This document shows positions 46,900-54,837 of a stretch of DNA of 64,000 nucleotides, piece by piece; position 1 is the stretch's first letter, and every line of letters starts with the position of its first letter. Position numbers and translations under genes: made by a program. Source of the stretch: Burkholderia sp. WP9. Its GTDB lineage: Bacteria; Pseudomonadota; Gammaproteobacteria; Burkholderiales; Burkholderiaceae. The notes beneath the pieces were generated by a model, which was not told where the DNA came from, searched no databases, and saw only the letters and a list, made by a program, of their open reading frames with translations. The DNA lies in NCBI RefSeq assembly GCF_900104795.1, contig NZ_FNTG01000001.1, forward strand, positions 4,340,001 through 4,404,000. Direction: 5' to 3'.

Positions 46900-47520
46900 T
46901 CACGCGACGTAGCGCGCAACACTGACGAATTGACACAGACTGCCCGCCAGTACGAACAGGTGCCAGATACCATGTCCGTGCCGGATGCGCTCGTCGTTGA
47001 TGAAGAAGTAGATGCCGGCGCTGTAGATGATCCCGCCGGCCACGAGCCAGGCGGTACCCGCTGCCGGTAAGGCATGCACCAGCGGGCGGACGGCAACGAG
47101 CGCGAGCCATCCCATCAACACATACAGCACCATCGAAACGCTGCGGGTGCGTCGCCCGAGCGTCAGTTCCTGCACGATGCCAAGGGCGGCAAGCCCCCAG
47201 CTTACGCCGAATAGCGACCAGCCCCACGGTCCGCGCAATGTGACTAGCGTGAACGGAGTGTAACTGCCGGCGATCAGCAGGTAGATCGCCGAATGGTCGC
47301 ACTTCTGAAGAACCGCTTTCACGCGCGGACTGCGCACGCTGTGATAAAGCGTGGAGATAGCATACAGCACGAACAGCATCGCGCCGTAGACGCTGAAGCT
47401 GACCACCTTGTATGCGTCGCCGTCGAGTGCGCCCATCGTGACGAGCGTTGCAAGACCCGCCACCGACAGCACGGCGCCGACGAGGTGGGTAATGCTGTTG
47501 AAACGCTCACCGACATGCAC
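46900..47520 (-). CDS. Hemolysin III / TrhA (PAQR-type) membrane protein
   Basis: A 206-residue inner-membrane protein with seven hydrophobic segments. The family His residues are visible in YHSVRS, CDHSAIY and RHGHGIWHLF, arranged as in PAQR-type putative metal-dependent hydrolases. The name haemolysin is historical; E. coli YqfA is linked to membrane energetics and lipid homeostasis. GTG at 47520 is the start, supported by AGGAGG eight bases upstream. It lies 119 bp downstream of a cytochrome gene that ends in a terminator, so it is probably separate. Confidence 0.9.
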   Translation of the reverse strand: MHVGERFNSITHLVGAVLSVAGLATLVTMGALDGDAYKVVSFSVYGAMLFVLYAISTLYHSVRSPRVKAVLQKCDHSAIYLLIAGSYTPFTLVTLRGPWGWSLFGVSWGLAALGIVQELTLGRRTRSVSMVLYVLMGWLALVAVRPLVHALPAAGTAWLVAGGIIYSAGIYFFINDERIRHGHGIWHLFVLAGSLCQFVSVARYVA

Positions 47521-47576
47521 GACTCTTTCCTCCTGCGCGGTTCATAAGGACCAGAACGTCCACATGATACCGGTCC

Positions 47577-47620
47577 TGAAAAAACGAAGGGCGCGGCCGC
47601 GAATTTCGCTGGCCGCGCCC
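47577..47620 (-). terminator. Terminator after triheme cytochrome gene
   Basis: GGGCGCGGCC (47589-47598) pairs with GGCCGCGCCC (47611-47620) with an inner GCGAA/TTCGC pair; on the minus strand it is followed by TTCGTTTTTTC. Strong. Confidence 0.88.
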
Positions 47621-47639
47621 CGGGTGCGACGAACGCTGC

Positions 47640-48938
47640 TTAGTCGAGCGGCGCCGAGCGCAGATCGGACACTTGCTGCGGCGACACGGCCGTACCGTGG
47701 TTGCCCCACGACATACGGATGTACGTCACAACGGCTGCCACTTCCTGATTCGACAACGCTTGCGCGAACGGCGGCATGCCGTACGGATGCGGGTTGGCGT
47801 CCGTGCTCGGCGGGTAACCGCCGTTCAGCACCATGCGGATCGGGTTGACCGCCGAAGGCATCTGGATCGACTGGTTGTTCGCGAGCGGCGGGAAGGCCGG
47901 CGGCATGCCGAGGCCATTTTCCGCGTGGCACTTCGCGCAGTTGTCAGCGTAGATCTTCTGGCCTTGCTTCAACAGTTCGCCGCCGAACTTCTCGGACGTT
48001 TCGAGCTGCAGCGGTTCCGGTGCTTCGCTCTTTTGCGGAATCGTCTTCAGGTACGTGGCCATCGCGTTGATGTCCTCGTCCGACATGTACTGCAGGCTGT
48101 TGTGAACTACTTCAGCCATCGGGCCGAACACCGCACCGCGGTTCGACACGCCGGTCTTCAGCAGATCGGCGATGTCTTTGGTTTCCCAGTCACCGAGGCC
48201 GGCTTCCTTGTTCGACGTGAGCGACGGCGCATACCAGTTCTGCAGCGGGATCAGGCCGCCGGCGAATGCCGCCGAATTGACCGGGCCGCCCATGGCGTTG
48301 ATCGACGTATGGCACATGCCGCAATGGCCGAGGCCTTCGATCAGGTAGGCGCCACGGTTCCATTCGACCGACTTGGTCGGATCCGGCTTGTACTCGCCTT
48401 CACGGAAGAACAGCGTACGCCAGCCGATCAGCATGTTGCGCTGGTTGAACGGGAATTTCAGTTCGTGCGGACGGCTCGCCACGTTGACCGGCGTGACCGA
48501 ACGCAGGTACGCGTAGATCGCGTCCGAGTCGGCGCGCGTGACCTTCGTGTAGCTCGTGAACGGGAAGCCCGGATACAGCAGGCTGCCGTCTTTCGAACGG
48601 CCGGTGTGCATGGCGCGGTAGAAGTCGTCCTGCGTCCACTTGCCGATACCGTACTGGTCGTCAGGCGTGATGTTCGGCGTGAACATCGTGCCGAACGGCG
48701 TAGCCATGGGCAGGCCGCCGGCGAATTGCTTGCCGCCGCGCACCGTGTGGCAGGCGATACAGTCGCCGGCGCGGGCGAGGTACTCGCCCTTCTTGATCAG
48801 CGCGGCCTGGTCGGCGGGCGTTGCCGCCATGGCCGTGCCGTTATGCAGGTTGTCGCCGCCCGACCACAGGACGGGAACGAGTGCGGCAGCCGCAACGACG
48901 ACGACTGCCGAGAGGGCGAACAAAGACTTGCGTTTCAT
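47640..48938 (-). CDS. Triheme cytochrome c
   Basis: Exported electron carrier of 432 residues with three c-type haem sites: CIACH (60-64), CGMCH (206-210) and CAKCH (334-338). An N-terminal hydrophobic segment (SLFALSAVVVVAAAALVPVLW) acts as signal or anchor. This is the layout of the cytochrome subunit of membrane alcohol, gluconate and similar dehydrogenases, which passes electrons to ubiquinone or oxidases. No dehydrogenase subunit is next to it; instead a diheme cytochrome lies 21 bp upstream on the same strand, so the pair is one transcript. Confidence 0.95.
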   Translation of the reverse strand: MKRKSLFALSAVVVVAAAALVPVLWSGGDNLHNGTAMAATPADQAALIKKGEYLARAGDCIACHTVRGGKQFAGGLPMATPFGTMFTPNITPDDQYGIGKWTQDDFYRAMHTGRSKDGSLLYPGFPFTSYTKVTRADSDAIYAYLRSVTPVNVASRPHELKFPFNQRNMLIGWRTLFFREGEYKPDPTKSVEWNRGAYLIEGLGHCGMCHTSINAMGGPVNSAAFAGGLIPLQNWYAPSLTSNKEAGLGDWETKDIADLLKTGVSNRGAVFGPMAEVVHNSLQYMSDEDINAMATYLKTIPQKSEAPEPLQLETSEKFGGELLKQGQKIYADNCAKCHAENGLGMPPAFPPLANNQSIQMPSAVNPIRMVLNGGYPPSTDANPHPYGMPPFAQALSNQEVAAVVTYIRMSWGNHGTAVSPQQVSDLRSAPLD

Positions 48939-48959
48939 TTGAGTGTCTCTCCCGGTGCC

Positions 48960-49691
48960 TTATTGCGGTTCGCTGCCGCAGGCAAGCGGAGTCTTCATCG
49001 AGCGGGCCGGAGCCGGCACGGGGTTTTGTGGAGCCTGTTGCGTGGAAAGCCATGCGGCAACGGCGTTCACGTCTTCGTCAGTCAGGCGCGTGGCGATGGT
49101 GTGCATGCAATCAGGCGCAATGGCGTGACGCGAGCCCGAGCGCCATGCGCCCAGCTGCGCGCTGATGTAGTCGGAGTGCAGGCCAACCAGACCCGGAATA
49201 GCGGGTTGCATACCGGTCAACGTCTTGCCGTGGCAGGCCGCGCAAGCCGGAATCTGCTTCGAGGCGTCGCCGTTCAGCACGATCTGCTGGCCGCGCGCGA
49301 GCGTGCTCGACGACACCGTCGGCTTGGCCGGCGGCGGATACGGCGGACGCTGCTGCGAGAAGTACGTGGCGATCTGATGAAGGTAGTCGTCCGAGAGATA
49401 CGTGACGAGGTAGTTCATGGGCGGGTACTTGCGGCGCCCTTCGCGGAAGTTCTGCAACTGGTTGTACAGATAGTCGGCCGGCTTGCCCGCGAGGCGTGGG
49501 AAGTAGTCGTTGTCGGTACCTTGGCCGTGAGTGCCGTGGCAGGCCGTGCAACCTTGCACGCGCGCTTCCATCGTGTCGGGGGCCTTCGGTTGAGTCTGCG
49601 CTTTCGCAGCGCTATAGACACCCGCGGAGCCGATCAGCAGAAGGGCGAGCAGCGGGCGGAAAATGCGTCTTGAAGACACGCGTAACTCCAT
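48960..49691 (-). CDS. Diheme cytochrome c, c4-like
   Basis: A 243-residue exported protein with a signal peptide (RPLLALLLIGSAGVYSAAKAQ) and two haem sites, CTACH (48-52) and CAACH (150-154), each in a separate c-type domain, as in cytochrome c4 and related class I diheme proteins. It probably shuttles electrons in the periplasm. ATG 49691 (MELRVSSRRI) is preferred; a longer frame adds 24 unlikely residues. It precedes the triheme gene by 21 bp. Confidence 0.93.
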   Translation of the reverse strand: MELRVSSRRIFRPLLALLLIGSAGVYSAAKAQTQPKAPDTMEARVQGCTACHGTHGQGTDNDYFPRLAGKPADYLYNQLQNFREGRRKYPPMNYLVTYLSDDYLHQIATYFSQQRPPYPPPAKPTVSSSTLARGQQIVLNGDASKQIPACAACHGKTLTGMQPAIPGLVGLHSDYISAQLGAWRSGSRHAIAPDCMHTIATRLTDEDVNAVAAWLSTQQAPQNPVPAPARSMKTPLACGSEPQ

Positions 49692-49761
49692 CAAAATCGG
49701 GGACCTGACCGAACTTCGAGCGGCTCGGTGTGAAGGGCAGCCGGCGCTGCGGCGACGCAGC

Positions 49762-49790
49762 ATTCTATCATCGAAGGGTGATGGTGACTA
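49762..49790 (-). promoter_or_regulatory. Likely promoter of the cytochrome pair
   Basis: On the minus strand TAGTCA (49790-49785), a 17-bp spacer and TAGAAT (49767-49762). Transcription would start near 49755, 64 nt before the ATG at 49691. Confidence 0.45.
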
Positions 49791-50059
49791 TTTGAGACAT
49801 TAGAGGAGGTTCCGGCTGTCACCACCATGCGACAGTTTGACGCGCAGGGCTGCTTCGGACTACCTGTCGATCATCTCAATTTTGCCTGAGCAATCAAAGG
49901 CACAAGCGGCTAACGCGGGCGATCTATCAACAAAGCAGGTTGAACCGACGCCCGCGCGAACCATCGAAGCGTACACTTCCGGGCGCGCCGGCCCTATCCG
50001 GCCTGGATGCGCCCGGGTTGACGCCCACCGTTCTCCTGATCATCCGCTATCGGCCATAC
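49791..50059. other. Intergenic, divergent cytochrome / copC region
   Basis: No gene recognised. GTGATGGTGAC (49780-49790) faces GTCACCACC (49818-49826) as a loose dyad over the cytochrome promoter. No copper-regulator box was recognised before copC. Confidence 0.35.
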
Positions 50060-50437
50060 ATGAAGCTACTCCATTTTTCCCGTCCGGCGCTACGAGCGTC
50101 GATGCTCGGCGTCGCGGCGCTGGTTGCGGCGTCCACCGCATTCGCCCATGCGCACCTGGCATCGAGCGTACCGGCGGCAAACGCCGAAGTCGTTGCGCCC
50201 ACGGAAGTGACGATCCGTTTCACCGAGCCGCTCGAGCCGGCTTTCAGCAAGATCGCCCTTGCCGACGCGAGCGGTAACACGGCCGCGCAGGTTTCGTCGC
50301 AAGTCGACGGGGGCGACGCCAAGGTCATGCGTCTGCCGCTGCCGCAGTTGAGCGCCGGCCGCTATGCGGTGCATTGGACGGCGGTAGCGACAGACGGCCA
50401 CCGTACCCAGGGCAACTTTACGTTCATCGTCAAATGA
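50060..50437 (+). CDS. copC: Copper-binding periplasmic protein CopC
   Basis: A 125-residue protein with a signal peptide that should be cut after AFA, leaving His30 as the first mature residue (HAHLASS). N-terminal His with the later Asp112/His114 of ATDGH makes the Cu(II) site of the CopC fold. The Met-rich Cu(I) loop of plasmid CopC is absent, as in most chromosomal forms. ATG 50060 is chosen since the upstream extension is not signal-like. Its stop overlaps the copD start (ATGA). Confidence 0.94.
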   Translation: MKLLHFSRPALRASMLGVAALVAASTAFAHAHLASSVPAANAEVVAPTEVTIRFTEPLEPAFSKIALADASGNTAAQVSSQVDGGDAKVMRLPLPQLSAGRYAVHWTAVATDGHRTQGNFTFIVK

Positions 50438-51363
50438 GCATCGACGCACTCTGGATCGGGCAGGTCGCCATGGCCGCGCTCATGAACATTGCGTTCGCGT
50501 TTGCCGTCGGTTCGGCGTTGCTCGGCGCGTGGCTCGCGAAGGACGCCCAGCAGAAGGTCTCGCCCGCGCGCCTCGCCTGGTTGCGCGCGCAACGCTCGAT
50601 GCTGACCGCCACGGTCGTGCTGGTGCTTGCGGATCTCGGCTGGCTCCTGTATCAGGCGGCGTCGATGAGCGGCGTCGGCTTGCCGGCCGCGCTCGGCGTG
50701 GTGCCGACCGTGCTCACGCAAACCCACGTCGGCTATGGCTGGAGCCTTGCGTTTGCCGGCGCGCTGGTGCTGCTCGGCACGGCCATGACCAGTCATACCG
50801 GTATGCTGCGCAACGCGCTGCTGTGGCTGGCCGTGATCGCGGTGGCCGCGGGCAAGGCGTCGCTCGGGCATGCGGCCGATGCCGGGCCGGCCTCGGCCGC
50901 TGTCGCCATGCAAACGCTGCACGTGCTCGTCACCACCGTGTGGGGCGGGCTGGCCATGGCGGCGGGGCTCGCGGTTCTGCCGGCGCTCGGCACCTCGACC
51001 GCGCGCGGCATGTTGATCCGCACGGCGACGCAGGTGTCGAATGTATCGGTGGTGGCGGTCGCGCTGGTGCTGCTCTCCGGCATCTTCAACGCGGTGCGCG
51101 GTTCGGGCGGCTCGTTCGAGGCGATCGAACTCAGCACGTGGGGTCATGTGCTGATGCTCAAGCTCGCGCTTATCGCGCTCGCGCTGGTGCTCGGCGGACT
51201 CAACCGCTTTTCGGCGCTGCCGCGTCTGCGCCGGACGGCCTCGACAATGGACGCCCATACCTTCGTCAACGTCCTGTATCTGGAAGCGTTGGCAATGATC
51301 GGCGCGTTCGTCGCGGCGGCCGCGTTGTCGCATAGCGTGCCGGCGTTTGCCGCGCTCGGTTGA
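50434..51363 (+). CDS. copD: Copper resistance membrane protein CopD
   Basis: A 309-residue inner-membrane protein with about eight hydrophobic segments, beginning MSIDALWIGQVAMAALMNIAFAF. CopD works with CopC to bring copper into the cytoplasm. The conserved histidines near the membrane (LGHAADAG, LHVLVTTVWGG) are in place. Its start overlaps the copC stop, so translation is coupled. Gene-end region runs into a 12-bp repeat array with no terminator seen. Confidence 0.92.
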   Translation: MSIDALWIGQVAMAALMNIAFAFAVGSALLGAWLAKDAQQKVSPARLAWLRAQRSMLTATVVLVLADLGWLLYQAASMSGVGLPAALGVVPTVLTQTHVGYGWSLAFAGALVLLGTAMTSHTGMLRNALLWLAVIAVAAGKASLGHAADAGPASAAVAMQTLHVLVTTVWGGLAMAAGLAVLPALGTSTARGMLIRTATQVSNVSVVAVALVLLSGIFNAVRGSGGSFEAIELSTWGHVLMLKLALIALALVLGGLNRFSALPRLRRTASTMDAHTFVNVLYLEALAMIGAFVAAAALSHSVPAFAALG

Positions 51364-51379
51364 CCCCTCGGCGCGGGAT

Positions 51380-51463
51380 GAGCCGCAAGACGAGTCGTAA
51401 AAGAGCCGCAAAACGGGTCGCAAAAATTGGCCGCAAGATGGGCCGCAAAACCGGCCGCAAAAC
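51380..51463. repeat. 12-bp minisatellite downstream of copD
   Basis: About seven units of the type GRGCCGCAAAAC, e.g. GAGCCGCAAGAC, GGGTCGCAAAAA, GGGCCGCAAAAC and CGGCCGCAAAAC, mostly 12 bp apart. It is similar in length and composition to the arrays at 21847 and 23085. Confidence 0.85.
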
Positions 51464-51547
51464 GAGCGACGCGGCTGCCGCCATCTGAGCGCCGTGCGTG
51501 TCCGCGGTGACTCAAGTCTGCGACGGCCCGCAGGCGCCCTGAACGTC

Positions 51548-51581
51548 AAAAAAAGCGCCGCACGTTAAAAGCGTGCGGCGC
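51548..51581 (-). terminator. Terminator after DUF2158-like gene
   Basis: GCGCCGCACG (51555-51564) pairs with CGTGCGGCGC (51572-51581); A7 on its left becomes T7 on the minus strand. It ends the two small minus-strand genes. Confidence 0.88.
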
Positions 51582-51627
51582 AATACACACGGTCGCCCGG
51601 CGGTGGCCGGCAATCCGCTACTGCTCT

Positions 51628-51858
51628 TCAGGCGGCAAGCGCGTGGCTCGCCCGTTCCAGGGTCTCCTCCGGAAACATCTCCTGCTGCAAGTCGCCAGCC
51701 GCGTTGAACCACTGGCAGATCAGCCAGTTGCCCGACGCGAACAGTACGGGCCCGCTCCAGGTCACGGTCATCGGACGGCCGCCCGATTTGAGCTTCAGCA
51801 CGTCGCCCGCTCGATATGCGGGTCTCGCCCGCCTCCTGAGCCGCTTGGCCAGCCGCAT
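51628..51858 (-). CDS. DUF2158 / YodC-like small protein
   Basis: A 76-residue protein. After a basic N-terminal stretch (MRLAKRLRRRARPAYR) comes the DUF2158 signature AGDVLKLKSGGRPMTV and, later, LICQWFNAAGDLQQEMFPEETLE, with one Cys. This small beta-barrel-like family (YodC in E. coli) has no known function. ATG 51858 is chosen; a longer frame adds 23 residues that overlap the upstream gene. It lies 13 bp after that gene on the same strand. Confidence 0.82.
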   Translation of the reverse strand: MRLAKRLRRRARPAYRAGDVLKLKSGGRPMTVTWSGPVLFASGNWLICQWFNAAGDLQQEMFPEETLERASHALAA

Positions 51859-51871
51859 GATCAGCCTCCGA

Positions 51872-52174
51872 TTATTCGAGGCCGAGCCGATGTCCGAGGA
51901 TCGGCGCGCAAAAGAGTGCGATGGCACAGCCCGCGGCTTTGCCTTCGAGTTCGGCTCCCGCGGCGCGCATACCGTATGTATGCGTCATGAGATCGAATAG
52001 TTGCGGCAGACAGTAGACCGCCGCGGCGCCGATAAAGCATTTCTCGACGACCGAGATGCGCCAGCCGCGTTCGTATGCCAGCGCCGCGCCGATGATGCGC
52101 AGCACGCCGAACATCACCAGCGCGCCGACGGCGGCCTGTTCGCGCAGCAGATAGTCCGGAAGGAATTCGCCCAT
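51872..52174 (-). CDS. Small putative membrane protein
   Basis: A 100-residue protein with two or three hydrophobic segments (AVGALVMFGVLRIIGAALAY, CFIGAAAVYCLPQLFDLM and CAIALFCAPILG). I do not recognise the family. ATG 52174 (MGEFLPDYLL) is supported by GGGGT six bases upstream. It is co-directional with the DUF2158-like gene 13 bp downstream and probably in one transcript with it. No functional hint from neighbours. Confidence 0.65.
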   Translation of the reverse strand: MGEFLPDYLLREQAAVGALVMFGVLRIIGAALAYERGWRISVVEKCFIGAAAVYCLPQLFDLMTHTYGMRAAGAELEGKAAGCAIALFCAPILGHRLGLE

Positions 52175-52493
52175 GATGTACCCCGATGCATTTGTCGTTT
52201 GAATGCATTTGAGCAAGGAGTGGGCCATGCGTATGTCCGATGCCGAACAGATCGCGTGAAAGCCTTTCTGGGTAAGGCTTTGCGAGGATAGCGCCAAGGT
52301 GGGAAAGGGTCGCAAAACGCCTGTTTCAGTCCGTTCGGTCCGGGATGTTACGTTACTGCGACGCTGCGCGCGTCACGTCGACGTAACGCGTCAGCCGTGC
52401 CTTATGGAGGCGCAAAGGTCGGAACGCAAATACAAAAGCACAAAGGCCGAAGCGCGAATAACAAAGTGCGAATGCCAAAGCGCGTCCGCGAAA
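52175..52493. other. Intergenic, with degenerate A-rich repeats
   Basis: No gene recognised. At 52411-52468 two copies of a ~28-bp unit (CAAAGGTCGGAACGCAAATA / CAAAGGCCGAAGCGCGAATA) occur, followed by a decayed third. Composition recalls the 12-bp arrays elsewhere. Confidence 0.5.
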
Positions 52494-52522
52494 TAAAAAA
52501 CGCCGCCCAAAAAAGGGCGGCG
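52494..52522 (-). terminator. Terminator of galactonate dehydratase gene
   Basis: CGCCGCCC (52501-52508), loop of six A, GGGCGGCG (52515-52522); on the minus strand it is followed by T6. It lies 12 bp past the stop. Confidence 0.92.
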
Positions 52523-52533
52523 TGCCGTCACGA

Positions 52534-53682
52534 TTACCATTCGGCGACGCTGCCGTCCTCGTGGCGCCACACCGGATTGCGCCAGCGATGGCCGACCTTC
52601 GCCATCTCCCGCACTTTCTCTTCGTTGACCTCGATACCGAGGCCCGGACCTTGCGGAATCGACACGAAGCCGTCTTCGTATTTGAAGACTTCCGGATTCT
52701 TGATGTAGTCCAGCAGGTCGTTGCCCTGGTTGTAGTGAATGCCGAGGCTCTGCTCCTGGATGAACGCGTTGTAGCTCACCGCATCGATCTGCAGGCAGGT
52801 TGCCAGCGCGATCGGGCCGAGCGGGCAATGCAGCGCGAGCGCGACGTCGTAGGCTTCGGCCATCGATGCGATCTTGCGGCACTCGGTAATGCCGCCCGCG
52901 TGCGACGCGTCCGGCTGAATGATGTCGACGTAACCGCCCGACAGAATGTGCTTGAAGTCCCAGCGCGAATACAGGCGCTCGCCCAGCGCGATCGGCGTGT
53001 TGGTCTGGTTGACGATGTCGCGCAGCGCCTCGGCGTTTTCCGACAGCACCGGCTCTTCGATGAAGAGCAGCTTGTACGGGTCGAGTTCTTTCGCCAGCAC
53101 CTTCGCCATGGGCTTGTGCACGCGGCCGTGGAAGTCCACGCCGATGCCGATGTTCGGTCCGACCGCCTCGCGCACCGCCGCCACGTTGTTGATAACGCCT
53201 TGCACCTTGTCGAAGGTGTCGATGATCTGCAACTCTTCGGAGCCGTTCATCTTCACGGCCTTGAAGCCGCGTTCGACCACGGCGCGCGCGTTATTGGCCA
53301 CGTCGCTCGGACGGTCGCCGCCGATCCACGAATACACCTTGATCCTGTCGCGCACCTGGCCGCCGAGCAGCGCGTGAATCGGCACGCCGTGATGCTTGCC
53401 CTTGATGTCCCACAGCGCCTGGTCGACGCCGGCGATCGCGCTCATCGTGATCGGGCCGCCACGGTAGAAGCCTGCGCGGTACATCACCTGCCAGTGGTCT
53501 TCGATCAGCAGTGGGTCCTTGCCGATCAGATAGTCGGACAGTTCTTCCACGGCCGCCGCCACTGTATGCGCGCGGCCTTCCACCACCGGCTCGCCCCAGC
53601 CGACGATGCCTTCGTCGGTTTCGATTTTCAGGAAGCACCAGCGCGGTGGAACGATGAAGGTTTCGAGCTTGGTGATTTTCAT
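52534..53682 (-). CDS. dgoD: D-galactonate dehydratase
   Basis: Enolase-superfamily enzyme converting D-galactonate to 2-keto-3-deoxygalactonate. All active-site positions match E. coli DgoD in number: Asp183 and His185 (GVDFHGR), Glu209 (FIEEPV), Glu235 (ALGERLY) and His285 (LHCPLGP). Length is 382 residues, also identical. ATG 53682 has AGGAGA upstream. A FadR-type regulator is divergent from it. The aldolase, kinase and transporter of the pathway are not in the window. Confidence 0.96.
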   Translation of the reverse strand: MKITKLETFIVPPRWCFLKIETDEGIVGWGEPVVEGRAHTVAAAVEELSDYLIGKDPLLIEDHWQVMYRAGFYRGGPITMSAIAGVDQALWDIKGKHHGVPIHALLGGQVRDRIKVYSWIGGDRPSDVANNARAVVERGFKAVKMNGSEELQIIDTFDKVQGVINNVAAVREAVGPNIGIGVDFHGRVHKPMAKVLAKELDPYKLLFIEEPVLSENAEALRDIVNQTNTPIALGERLYSRWDFKHILSGGYVDIIQPDASHAGGITECRKIASMAEAYDVALALHCPLGPIALATCLQIDAVSYNAFIQEQSLGIHYNQGNDLLDYIKNPEVFKYEDGFVSIPQGPGLGIEVNEEKVREMAKVGHRWRNPVWRHEDGSVAEW

Positions 53683-53703
53683 GGTGTACGTCTCCTGTGT
53701 GTC

Positions 53704-53836
53704 GGCCGGAGTTAGCGCTTTAGCGCTTACTCCGGCCCCATGCAAAGCACGGCCGGAGTTAGCGCTTTAGCGTTTACTCCGGCCCCATGCGAGGCATCGG
53801 TCTGGTGAGCGGTTTAGCGCTCCCTCGTCCCATGCG
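53704..53836. repeat. 47-bp palindromic repeat, three copies (REP-like)
   Basis: Copies start at 53704, 53751 and about 53799. Each of the first two contains GGCCGGAGTTAGCGC, TTTA, then GCGYTTACTCCGGCC, an almost perfect 15-bp stem, followed by CCATGC. The third copy is decayed but keeps GCGGTTTAGCGC and CCCATGCG. The array lies between the dgoD start and the operator of the divergent regulator. Confidence 0.92.
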
Positions 53837-53877
53837 GAATATTTGAGGATTCACATGCTACAACAAAAGCGCATCTA

Positions 53878-53895
53878 AGTACTATTAATAGTACT
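53878..53895. promoter_or_regulatory. Perfect 18-bp palindrome, likely FadR-type operator
   Basis: AGTACTATTAATAGTACT is fully self-complementary. It lies between divergent dgoD and the FadR-type gene, and its AT-rich character contrasts with the surroundings. Probable operator for that regulator. Confidence 0.7.
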
Positions 53896-54061
53896 ATTCG
53901 CCAGATAGTGGAGAGACCCCGCCTCGACACGACGTAGCCGAAGCCGGTGATTTCAAGGTGGAGATACCCGATAATCGCGCTCTTTTCCGGGCTTAGTTTC
54001 AATATCGATAGCGCCGCAAGGCCGCTGGGAGAAAGCTATTCAGCATGATCTGCATGGGCGT

Positions 54062-54715
54062 GTGGCCCATCTGCTGGCCACCGCGATTCTGCGCGGCGAT
54101 TACGCGCCCGATTCGATCCTGCCGCGCGAAGCGGAGTTGATGGAGACCTTCGGCGTGAGTCGCACGGTGTTGCGCGAGGCGTTGCGTACGCTCACTTCGA
54201 AGGGCTTGATCGAATCACGTCCGCGCGTGGGCACGCGCGTGCGTCCGAAACATGCGTGGAACCTGCTCGATGCCGACGTGCTCGACTGGTACTCGCGGGT
54301 CGCCGAGCCGATGGCGTTCGCACTCAAGTTGCAGGAAATGCGCGAGATGATCGAGCCGTATGCCGCGGGTCTCGCGGCGGACTCGCACACGGACGTCACC
54401 TTCCACGCACTCGCGGCGGCTCATGCGGCTATGGTGTCCGCGCGCAATGTCGACGAATGGGTGCGCGCCGATCTGCAGTTTCATTTGAGCGTGCTGATTG
54501 CGTGCAGCAATGAGTTGCTGATTCCGCTCGGTACGCTGATCGAGCGCACGCTCGAAGCGCAACTGCGTCTGAATGCAAAACGCGCGGACGTGTTCAATGC
54601 ATCGCTGGCCGAGCATACGGCGGTATTCGAAGCGATTCGTGATCGCGATGCCGCCGCAGCGCGTACGGCGATGGCGGGACTGTTAGGTGTGACACGCGCG
54701 CGGATCGAGGCCTAG
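54062..54715 (+). CDS. FadR/DgoR-type GntR regulator, start unclear
   Basis: A GntR-family repressor. The winged helix has ILPREAELMETFGVSRTVLREALRTL, and the C-terminal FCD domain (about 75-205) has the metal/ligand residues in EMREMIEPYAA, DLQFHLSVL and HTAVFEAI. WNLLDADVLDWY resembles E. coli DgoR, so galactonate genes are the likely target. The first usual start codon in frame is GTG 54062, but the frame is open back to 53975 and reads WEKAIQHDLHGRVAHLLATA, which looks like genuine N-terminal sequence. No ATG, GTG or TTG exists there. ATT 54038, six bases after GGGAGAAA, is a candidate unusual start. Confidence 0.85.
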   Translation: MAHLLATAILRGDYAPDSILPREAELMETFGVSRTVLREALRTLTSKGLIESRPRVGTRVRPKHAWNLLDADVLDWYSRVAEPMAFALKLQEMREMIEPYAAGLAADSHTDVTFHALAAAHAAMVSARNVDEWVRADLQFHLSVLIACSNELLIPLGTLIERTLEAQLRLNAKRADVFNASLAEHTAVFEAIRDRDAAAARTAMAGLLGVTRARIEA

Positions 54716-54837
54716 GCGGCCCGCGGCGCTGCACGTAGGGTCACGCGGCGGTGATGGTTCAGCGGCCGCGCCAGAACGTTTCTCGGTTGCCGGTTCGGAG
54801 CCCGCCGGACTCGGGGCGACATGCCAGCCGCCGCGCC

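Noticed and set aside
47673..49673. 666-residue open frame opposite the cytochrome genes
   Set aside because: Same antisense effect. The minus strand has haem motifs, signal peptides and a terminator, so the plus frame is a shadow.
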